A stretch of 28,754 nucleotides of DNA from Bordetella parapertussis (GTDB lineage Bacteria > Pseudomonadota > Gammaproteobacteria > Burkholderiales > Burkholderiaceae_B): assembly GCA_945862495.1 (NCBI GenBank), contig CAMAYM010000021.1, forward strand, positions 1 to 28,754, given 5' to 3'. The notes beneath the pieces were generated by a model that made no database searches, had not been told where the DNA came from, and was given only the letters and a program-made list of their open reading frames with translations. A program made the translations under genes and the position numbers. Below are positions 1 to 6,338 of the stretch, one piece after another (the stretch's first letter is position 1; the number at the start of each line of letters is the position of its first letter).

Positions 1-548
1 ACATGAACCATCTTAGCGTTTGCCACCGTGCCCATCATGGCTGCGGCAAGGTGAGCCGAGCCACCGTTACCTGCGGAGCCGTAGCTGACTGCATCGGGCG
101 CACTTTTCGCTTTGTTGAGCAGGTCTTGCAGATTTTTAAATGGGGAGTCGTATGCGGTCACAATCACCAATGGCAAGTTCGCTACGAGTGACACAGGGGC
201 AAAATTTTTGAGCGGGTCGTATTCAGCTTTGTCGCCCAGCAACAATTTGTTGACGTTATGTGAAAGCGAAGCGAACAGCACGGTATAGCCGTCGGGCTTA
301 GCTTTTGCGACTTCACGTGTGGCGATGAGTGAGTTGGCGCCGGTGCGGTTTTCTACTACAACAGATTGCCCCAAGTCCGTTGTCATATGTTGGGCAAGAA
401 TGCGACCAATCACGTCAGTTGGACCCCCCGCAGCAAAACCGATCAGTATTTTGATGGGTTGGGTGGGGTAGGTTGCGCTCTGTGCCATGCTTGTCAGAGG
501 CAGAACTGTAGTGAGCGCCAAACAGGCTGCGAAAATCGTTTTTTTCAT
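1..548 (-). CDS. Bug/TctC-family tripartite tricarboxylate transporter substrate-binding protein (3' end beyond window)
   Basis: This reads on the minus strand from an ATG at 548, with a GGAAG ribosome-binding site just upstream, and runs off the left edge, so only about 182 N-terminal residues are visible. It opens with a Sec signal peptide (MKKTIFAACLALTTVLPL... up to SMAQ). Family landmarks follow: YPTQPIKILIGFAAGG near residue 27, then TDVIGRILA, VVVENRTGAN and GYTVLFAS. Bug proteins are periplasmic binding proteins for small carboxylates and related compounds, and are hugely expanded in Burkholderiales. No TctA or TctB membrane subunit is visible here, which is common for orphan Bug genes. 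It follows the dioxygenase gene by 57 bp on the same strand, so the two are probably co-transcribed, and its ligand may be that enzyme's substrate. The ligand itself cannot be deduced. Confidence 0.93.
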   Translation of the reverse strand, partial: MKKTIFAACLALTTVLPLTSMAQSATYPTQPIKILIGFAAGGPTDVIGRILAQHMTTDLGQSVVVENRTGANSLIATREVAKAKPDGYTVLFASLSHNVNKLLLGDKAEYDPLKNFAPVSLVANLPLVIVTAYDSPFKNLQDLLNKAKSAPDAVSYGSAGNGGSAHLAAAMMGTVANAKMVH

Positions 549-605
549 TTGTCTTCCATTTATAAAAATAGTGAGATGAGCTTAACAGTCTGCTCACCCA
601 TCAGG

Positions 606-1481
606 CTACGCTGCCAAGGGAAAATACCGATCTGCCATGACTTGGCAACGCTTGATAAAGCGGTACTCGTCAGGACCGTAATCGGCGACAGCGTTGTGGA
701 TCGTGCCCATGTTGTCCCACATCAGCACGTCCCCCGCCGTCCAGCGGTGCTGATATCGAAACTGTGGTTGCAACTGGTGCGCGAATAAAAACTCCAGAAT
801 CTCGTCGCTCTCTTGTTTTGGCAACTCATTAATCTGAATCGAATAACCTGGATTCGCGTACAAAATCTTTTCGCCCGTAATCGGATGCGTCAAAAAGATC
901 GGGTGCGAAACGGGTGGTTTGGCTTTGAGTTGCGCTTCTGTCAACGGAGGACGGGTGCAGCCCGGTTGTTTGCGCATGTTTTCCCAAAACTTATTGAAAT
1001 CATGCAGTACCGTCATGCCCTCGAGCTTTTTCTTGAGGTCTTCTGGCAGGGCGAGATAAGCGGCGCGCATATTGGAAAATTCTGTGCTGCCCAGCGGTAC
1101 CCCATCGCGATGCGGAATTTCAATGCCGTACAACACATTGGTAAAGGCGATCATCTTGCTATAGGACATGTCCGTATGCCAGTCTTGCCCTGCATCACCT
1201 AGCCCGATCGGCTTGCCATCCACTTTTTTGTTGGACAGGATCATGACCTCGGGGTGACCGGGCTCCTGATACATATTGGCTACGTTGACCTCAAGGGTGC
1301 CAAACTTGCTGCTGAAATCTTTCAGCTGTGGCCCTGTCAGGTTCTGCTTTTTGAAACACAACACACCGTATTGACCCAACAGGCCTTCGATTTTTTTATA
1401 GTTCTCGTGGGAAAGAGGTGTTGAGATGTCAAACCCCTCAACGCGCGCGCCGAGACCTTGTCCGCTAGGTGTCACTTGCAT
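606..1481 (-). CDS. TauD/TfdA-family Fe(II)/2-oxoglutarate-dependent dioxygenase
   Basis: This 291-residue protein has the typical length of the TauD/TfdA family. The iron-binding facial triad is readable: His102-x-Asp104 in QDWHTDMSYS, and His262 in MGTIHNAVADYG. The arginines expected to hold 2-oxoglutarate follow in YRFIKR (Arg274 and Arg278). Members hydroxylate taurine, alkyl sulfates, 2,4-D, carnitine-like or other small acids, with decarboxylation of 2-oxoglutarate to succinate. The ATG at 1481 has a GGGGAG ribosome-binding site. The gene is divergent from a LysR regulator and is followed by a Bug-type binding protein, a common layout for a small uptake-plus-attack catabolic unit. The exact substrate is unknown, and taurine is not specifically supported because no sulfonate ABC transporter is present. 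Confidence 0.9.
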   Translation of the reverse strand: MQVTPSGQGLGARVEGFDISTPLSHENYKKIEGLLGQYGVLCFKKQNLTGPQLKDFSSKFGTLEVNVANMYQEPGHPEVMILSNKKVDGKPIGLGDAGQDWHTDMSYSKMIAFTNVLYGIEIPHRDGVPLGSTEFSNMRAAYLALPEDLKKKLEGMTVLHDFNKFWENMRKQPGCTRPPLTEAQLKAKPPVSHPIFLTHPITGEKILYANPGYSIQINELPKQESDEILEFLFAHQLQPQFRYQHRWTAGDVLMWDNMGTIHNAVADYGPDEYRFIKRCQVMADRYFPLAA

Positions 1482-1608
1482 GATGGCTCCCCATTTATTA
1501 TGTCTTTAAGATGAGTGAGTCTAGCGGTTTAGTGATAATGAGAATAGCGTCGAATTGTGAAATTAGTGTTCTCGAAATGGAAACAATCATCGTACAATCC
1601 TTGTCACT
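1482..1608. promoter_or_regulatory. Shared divergent promoter region between dioxygenase and LysR regulator
   Basis: These 127 bp separate two divergent genes and must hold the promoters of both. LysR regulators usually bind such a region to activate the neighbour and repress themselves. The region is AT-rich. A loose inverted pair GAGAA (about 1540) ... TTCTC (about 1570) is present, but I cannot name a definite T-N11-A operator or -35/-10 pair. Confidence 0.4.
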
Positions 1609-2544
1609 ATGGACAAACTCAAAGCAATCGAGGTTTTTATTGAGGTCGCGCAGGGCTTGAGCTTTTCGGGCGCAGCCCAGAGACTTGGTATGGCTAAAGG
1701 CAATGTGACCAAGCATATCGCCTGGCTCGAACAGACCTTGGGCGTCCAGCTTCTGACGCGCACCACCAAAAGCGTGAGTCTGACGGAGTCCGGATTATCT
1801 TTGCTCGAAAACGGCCGGGAGTTGCTCGACAGGGTCGATAGTATCGATGCGGCGGTCCGCCAATCTGTCAAAGAGCCCAAGGGGATGCTCAGGCTGGGGG
1901 CGCCGCCCTCGTTCGGTGCGTTTCATCTGGTGCCCATCATTACCGCCTTTTCCTCGGCACACCCCGATATTCAGGTCGTGCTCTATCTGGATGATGGACG
2001 CACGGATCTCGTGGCGGAAGGGCTGGACATGTCGGTGCGGATCGCCACCTCGCTCAAGGATACGTCTCAGGTGGCGCAGCGTCTTGCTGTCGTGCCGCAA
2101 CTGCTCGTCGCCTCACCGGACTATTTGCGCCGCCGTGGGACTCCCCAGACGATAGCGGACTTGGCGGAGCATGAGTGCATGGTCCATGCGTTGAAATCAC
2201 CAACAAACATCTGGACCTTCATGGCTGACGCGCAGGGCTCAGAGGCCAGCGGCAAAACGACGGTCCGCGTACACGGGTCGATTCGCGCCAATTATGGCGA
2301 TCCCTTGCGTCATGCAGCAATGCTTGGCCATGGGATTTCGATGCACCCCACCTATATGGTGATGCAAGACATCCAAGAGGGCCGCTTGGTCAGTGTTTTG
2401 CCCCAGTTTCGCCCTGTGGGCGTTGATATTTATGCAGTTTTCCCTAGCCGTAAAAATATGCCCGTCCGGGTGCGGACATTTTTAGACTTTTTGCGTCAAT
2501 GGTTTGCGGCCGCAGACTGGCACGCCTACCAAAACGTGCCGTAA
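1609..2544 (+). CDS. LysR-family transcriptional regulator
   Basis: This 311-residue protein starts with the LysR winged helix-turn-helix: MDKLKAIEVFIEVAQGLSFS followed by GAAQRLGMAKGNVTKHIAWLE, then GVQLLTRTTKSVSLTESG (residues 1-60). An effector-binding domain of periplasmic-binding-protein type covers about residue 90 to 300. No good ribosome-binding site precedes the ATG at 1609, but the helix-turn-helix begins immediately, so a later start would cut the fold. The gene is divergent from the TauD-like dioxygenase and is its likely regulator. The effector is unknown, and could be the dioxygenase substrate or product. Confidence 0.93.
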   Translation: MDKLKAIEVFIEVAQGLSFSGAAQRLGMAKGNVTKHIAWLEQTLGVQLLTRTTKSVSLTESGLSLLENGRELLDRVDSIDAAVRQSVKEPKGMLRLGAPPSFGAFHLVPIITAFSSAHPDIQVVLYLDDGRTDLVAEGLDMSVRIATSLKDTSQVAQRLAVVPQLLVASPDYLRRRGTPQTIADLAEHECMVHALKSPTNIWTFMADAQGSEASGKTTVRVHGSIRANYGDPLRHAAMLGHGISMHPTYMVMQDIQEGRLVSVLPQFRPVGVDIYAVFPSRKNMPVRVRTFLDFLRQWFAAADWHAYQNVP

Positions 2545-2664
2545 ACTGTCTGCAATGCGTAGTTTTGCGTCTGGCAATTAAAGGCCAGTTAGGCAATGAT
2601 GACGATTAGAACGCGCCCCACCGGGCATTGATGAATCACGACATTTTTTAAAACGGAGATCGGC

Positions 2665-3150
2665 ATGGCATCGGTCAATAAAGTAATTTTGGTTGGCAAT
2701 CTTGGGCGCGATCCCGAGGTGCGTTACAGCCCAGATGGCGGCGCTATTTGTAACGTGTCGATTGCAACCACCAGCAGCTGGAAAGACAAGGCGACTGGCG
2801 AGCGTCGCGAAGAAACCGAATGGCATCGCGTAGTGTTTTACAACCGCCTGGCTGAAGTCGTCGGCGAGTACATGAAAAAGGGTCGCCCCTTGTACATCGA
2901 AGGCCGTTTAAAAACACGCAAGTGGCAAAACAAAGAAGGTGTTGATCAGTACACGACTGAAGTCGTCGCCGATCAGATGCAAATGCTCGGCGGTCGCGAT
3001 GGTGGCGACGGCGGCTCAATGGGTGGCGGCGGTGGTGGCGAAAGAGAAAGCGCCCCACGTCCAGCCCGCGCACCTCAGGCGCAGCGTCCGGCAGCCCCAG
3101 CCGCGAGTGGTGCTAATTTGACGGATATGGATGACGACATTCCTTTCTAA
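2665..3150 (+). CDS. ssb: Single-stranded DNA-binding protein
   Basis: This is SSB, which coats single-stranded DNA during replication, recombination and repair and recruits partner enzymes through its C-terminal tail. The 161-residue protein opens with MASVNKVILVGNLGRDPEVR, the canonical start of bacterial SSB. The OB fold covers about residues 1-110, including ETEWHRVVFYNRLAEVVGEY and YIEGRLKTRKW. A Gly/Pro/Ala/Gln-rich linker follows and the protein ends in the acidic tip DMDDDIPF. The ATG has a CGGAGA ribosome-binding site. A strong terminator follows at 3195-3230, so it is probably transcribed alone. Confidence 0.98.
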   Translation: MASVNKVILVGNLGRDPEVRYSPDGGAICNVSIATTSSWKDKATGERREETEWHRVVFYNRLAEVVGEYMKKGRPLYIEGRLKTRKWQNKEGVDQYTTEVVADQMQMLGGRDGGDGGSMGGGGGGERESAPRPARAPQAQRPAAPAASGANLTDMDDDIPF

Positions 3151-3194
3151 AAGGTTTTGTTAGTGCATGTTTTAAAGTGATAGATAGTAGGGAT

Positions 3195-3230
3195 ACGGCG
3201 GTGCAACTTCAGGGTTGTATCGCCGTTTTT
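3195..3230 (+). terminator. Rho-independent terminator of ssb
   Basis: A 13-bp stem pairs 3195-3207 (ACGGCGGTGCAAC) with 3214-3226, allowing two G-U pairs. It has a 6-nt loop (TTCAGG), and the arm runs straight into five T residues. It lies 45 bp after the ssb stop codon and fits an intrinsic terminator well. Confidence 0.85.
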
Positions 3231-3350
3231 ATGCGCCGTTCATGTTGCTCCAGCCAATGAAATAATTACTTACAAAAAAGTGGGTACAGAATCGTTCAAA
3301 TACAGAGTTTTACGATTGAATGTGCAGAGCGACTCTATTACCATCACATC

Positions 3351-3692
3351 ATGGAAAAACGAATCACTACATTAGAAGTCACTGCTAACCAGACGTGTAA
3401 ATCAATGGATCATCTTGAAAGATCCGTTTCTGATTTGCGGTCTGAGATGCATCGTTCAGCTTCCGACTTGCGTAATGAAATGCAACATTCCCTCTCGGGA
3501 CTACGTAATGAGGTCAATAGCTCAATCAGCGGACTTCGCACCGAGATGCATAGTGCAATGTCATTAATACACAACGACCTCGGATCCTTGCGTCGTGATG
3601 TAGACAGAAAGTTTATCTGGATGATGGGCACACAAATCGCCGCTTTAATTACAATCATGAGCGCGATGGCCAAGCTCGCACACCTCTTTTGA
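3351..3692 (+). CDS. Small coiled-coil protein with hendecad repeats and a C-terminal membrane anchor
   Basis: The function is not recognised. The 113-residue protein has a short N-terminal helix (about 1-24), then five consecutive 11-residue units at residues 25-79 of the form S-x-S-x-L-R-x-E-M-x-x, and a hydrophobic C-terminal segment (about residues 88-112, FIWMMGTQIAALITIMSAMA). Eleven-residue periodicity implies a right-handed or straight coiled coil, so the likely form is a parallel bundle anchored in the inner membrane. The layout resembles DUF1640/CCDC90-like small coiled-coil membrane proteins, but this is a resemblance only. There is no clear ribosome-binding site before the ATG at 3351. 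It sits alone between the ssb terminator and an SDR gene. The regular repeat and continuous frame make it a believable gene. Confidence 0.65.
   Translation: MEKRITTLEVTANQTCKSMDHLERSVSDLRSEMHRSASDLRNEMQHSLSGLRNEVNSSISGLRTEMHSAMSLIHNDLGSLRRDVDRKFIWMMGTQIAALITIMSAMAKLAHLF
3423..3587 (+). repeat. Five tandem 33-bp coding repeats (11-residue units)
   Basis: Five in-frame 33-nt units encode SVSDLRSEMHR, SASDLRNEMQH, SLSGLRNEVNS, SISGLRTEMHS and the more diverged AMSLIHNDLGS. The first four share the L-R-x-E core. The conservation shows in the protein and partly in the DNA, as expected from tandem duplication followed by drift. Confidence 0.8.
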
Positions 3693-3741
3693 ATTAAGCT
3701 GCGATAGCACTTGAATAAAATAAAAATCTTGGAGACAAAAT

Positions 3742-4521
3742 ATGGACTTGGGCATTCGTGGTCGCCGTGCAATCGTATGCGCATCTAGCAAGGGCTTGGG
3801 TTTGGGCTGTGCGCAACAGCTCGCGCGCGAGGGTGTTGAGCTCGTGATGCTCGCGCGCGGTCAAGAAGCGCTAGAGGCTGCTGCCGAGGCGATTCGTTCG
3901 GAGACGGGCGTCAAGGTGACGACCGTTGCCACTGACATCACGACGCCCGAAGGGCGTGCCGAGGTGCTTGCAATTTGTCCGGACCCCGACATCCTTGTGA
4001 CCAACGCTGGTGGGCCCAAGCCAGGCGATTTTCGTGACTGGAGCCGTGAGGACTGGATCGCTGCGGTGGATGCCAATATGTTGACACCGATTGAGCTGAT
4101 TCGTGCGACGGTCGATCAGATGATCGCGCGTAAGTTCGGTCGCATCGTCAACATTACCTCCGCCTCGGTCAAGCACCCGATTGAGAGCCTTGGGATGTCC
4201 AACGGCGCACGTGCCGGCTTGACAGGTTTTGTGGCGGGGTTGGCGCGCCAAATTATTTCCCACAATGTGACGATCAACAATTTATTGCCAGGCCCTTTTG
4301 CAACAGATCGTATTTTGCAGACGGCGGCAGCGCGCGCAAAGGATAGCGGGCAGGCCGTCGAAGACATTTTAAAAGCGCGCATGGCGGCGGTTCCTGCTAA
4401 ACGCTTTGGCACAACGGCTGAGTTTGGTCAGGCATGCGCATTTTTGTGTGCCGCGAGCTCAGGCTTTATGACGGGTCAAAACCTTGTGCTGGATGGTGGT
4501 ATTTATCCCGGTACACTTTGA
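3742..4521 (+). CDS. SDR-family oxidoreductase with an atypical active site
   Basis: This 259-residue protein has the Rossmann fold of classical short-chain dehydrogenases: the nucleotide-binding turn CASSKGLGLG (residues 13-22), DILVTNAGG (83-91), and the C-terminal GFMTGQNLVLDGG. The catalytic tetrad is altered. Ser140 sits where the catalytic serine is expected, but the position 13 residues later, normally Tyr, is Ser153, and the Lys four residues on is Arg157 (motif S-N-G-A-R). Annotated relatives are often called 3-oxoacyl-ACP reductase, but the altered tetrad makes ordinary FabG activity doubtful. A GGAG ribosome-binding site precedes the ATG. A dehydratase gene follows after 47 bp, which suggests an operon and a role in sugar-acid or hydroxy-acid catabolism. 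Confidence 0.9.
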   Translation: MDLGIRGRRAIVCASSKGLGLGCAQQLAREGVELVMLARGQEALEAAAEAIRSETGVKVTTVATDITTPEGRAEVLAICPDPDILVTNAGGPKPGDFRDWSREDWIAAVDANMLTPIELIRATVDQMIARKFGRIVNITSASVKHPIESLGMSNGARAGLTGFVAGLARQIISHNVTINNLLPGPFATDRILQTAAARAKDSGQAVEDILKARMAAVPAKRFGTTAEFGQACAFLCAASSGFMTGQNLVLDGGIYPGTL

Positions 4522-4568
4522 TTCAATTCGATATAGTTATTTCATCCATTTCATTTCAGGTGTGATCC

Positions 4569-6335
4569 ATGTCAGACGATAAGAACAAAGAAAACAAAGG
4601 CCACTCACTCAATCCCGCTGCCAGCAGCGAAGGGATGTCCAAGGGCTTGGCCAATTATGGCGACCGTGGTTTCTCTTTGTTCTTGCGCAAGGCGTTTATC
4701 AAAGGCGCGGGTTTTACCGACTCCGCACTTGAGCGCCCCGTCATCGGCATCACCAATACGGGGAGCGCGTACAACCCCTGTCACGGCAATGCGCCTCAGC
4801 TGATTGAGGCCGTCAAGCGCGGCATCATGCTAGCCGGTGGTCTCCCGATGGATTTCCCGACGATCTCGATCCACGAGAGTTTTTCTAATCCGACCAGTAT
4901 GTACTTGCGTAATCTGATGTCGATGGACACCGAAGAGTTGTTACGTGCTCAGCCGATGGATGCCGTGGTGTTGATTGGAGGCTGTGACAAAACAGTCCCT
5001 GCACAGTTGATGGGTGCAGCTTCTGCAGGCCTGCCTGCGGTGCAGTTGATTACAGGTTCAATGTTGACCGGTTCGCATCGCAGCGAGCGCGTCGGTGCCT
5101 GTACGGATTGCCGTCGCTATTGGGGTAAGTTCCGCGCCGAGGAAATCGACGCCGAAGAAATCGCGGATGTGAATAGCCAACTCGTCGCAAGCGTGGGAAC
5201 CTGTTCAGTGATGGGCACGGCGAGCACGATGGCCTGTATCGCCGAAGCACTTGGCATGACCGTGCCGGGTGGTGCCTCGCCACCGGCTGTTACAGCCGAT
5301 CGTATTCGCGTCGCTGAGCGCAGTGGCGCGTTGGCCGTTGAGATCGCACGCAAGCGTTTGACGATCGACAAGGTCTTGACTGAAAAAGCCTTTGAAAACG
5401 CAATGCGTGTGTTGCTTGCGATTGGTGGTTCAACCAATGGCATCATTCATTTGACCGCGATCGCTGGTCGTATGGGCTTGGAAATGGATCTCAAGGCACT
5501 CGATCGCATGGGTCGTGACACGCCTGTGTTGTTAGATCTCAAACCCTCAGGTCAGCACTACATGGAAGACTTCCACCATGCGGGTGGCATGGCAACCTTG
5601 CTGCGCGAGCTCAAGCCTTTATTACACCTTGATGCAATGACCGTGACCGGCCGCACGCTCGGCGAGGAAATCGACGCCGCAGGTCCTGGTTTTAAACAAG
5701 ACGTGGTGCGCACCGCGAGCAATCCTATCTATCCTCAGGGTGGTATCGCGGTGCTGCAGGGCAACCTCGCACCAGGAGGTGCGATTATCAAACAATCCGC
5801 TGCCCATCCCAAATTGATGGAGCACGAGGGTCGTGCTGTCGTGTTTGAAAATCTCGAAGATATGGCCAACCGGATTGACTTGCCTGATTTGGATGTCACG
5901 GCAGAAGACATCCTGGTCCTCAAGCATATTGGTCCCAAGGGTGCCACGATGCCCGAAGCCGGTTATATGCCGATCCCTAAAAAACTTGCTATGGCAGGCG
6001 TGAAGGACATCGTGCGGATCTCAGATGGTCGAATGAGCGGCACGGCCTTTGGCACGATCGTGTTACACGTCACGCCGGAGTCGGCGATTGGTGGACCCTT
6101 GGCCTATGTGCAAAATGGCGACCGTATCCGACTGAGCGTTGCAAATCGTGAGTTGGCGTTGCTAGTGAGCGACGAAGAGCTCGCAAAGCGTCGTTCGGCC
6201 AAGCCTGTTGTGATTCCGACTGCGCAACGTGGCTATCGCAAGCTGTTCCTCGAGACCGTGACCCAGGCAGACAAAGGCGTCGATTTTGACTTTTTGATGC
6301 CACCGATGACGGGTAAAGTACCTAAGGCGAAGTAA
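4569..6335 (+). CDS. IlvD/Edd-family dehydratase, sugar-acid (arabonate/xylonate-like) type
   Basis: This 588-residue Fe-S dehydratase would remove water from a 2,3-dihydroxy acid to give a 2-keto-3-deoxy acid. Cluster cysteines are visible at Cys71 (NPCHGN), Cys139 (GGCDKT) and Cys212 (GTCSVMGTAS). Lys141 is the position that is carbamylated in L-arabinonate dehydratase, and Ser490 in DGRMSGT is the probable general base. The spacing of Cys71, Cys139, Lys141 and Cys212 parallels Rhizobium L-arabinonate dehydratase with a 12-residue N-terminal extension, and the CHGNAPQLIEAVKRG wording favours the sugar-acid branch over biosynthetic IlvD. It is probably co-transcribed with the SDR upstream. 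The substrate (pentonate, hexonate or another acid) is not resolved. Its stop lies 3 bp from the stop of the convergent CoA-ligase gene. Confidence 0.92.
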   Translation: MSDDKNKENKGHSLNPAASSEGMSKGLANYGDRGFSLFLRKAFIKGAGFTDSALERPVIGITNTGSAYNPCHGNAPQLIEAVKRGIMLAGGLPMDFPTISIHESFSNPTSMYLRNLMSMDTEELLRAQPMDAVVLIGGCDKTVPAQLMGAASAGLPAVQLITGSMLTGSHRSERVGACTDCRRYWGKFRAEEIDAEEIADVNSQLVASVGTCSVMGTASTMACIAEALGMTVPGGASPPAVTADRIRVAERSGALAVEIARKRLTIDKVLTEKAFENAMRVLLAIGGSTNGIIHLTAIAGRMGLEMDLKALDRMGRDTPVLLDLKPSGQHYMEDFHHAGGMATLLRELKPLLHLDAMTVTGRTLGEEIDAAGPGFKQDVVRTASNPIYPQGGIAVLQGNLAPGGAIIKQSAAHPKLMEHEGRAVVFENLEDMANRIDLPDLDVTAEDILVLKHIGPKGATMPEAGYMPIPKKLAMAGVKDIVRISDGRMSGTAFGTIVLHVTPESAIGGPLAYVQNGDRIRLSVANRELALLVSDEELAKRRSAKPVVIPTAQRGYRKLFLETVTQADKGVDFDFLMPPMTGKVPKAK

Positions 6336-6338
6336 GCC

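Noticed and set aside
366..788. Plus-strand 140-residue open frame across the end of the dioxygenase and start of the Bug gene
   Set aside because: It lies opposite two well-supported genes, has no family resemblance and no ribosome-binding site.
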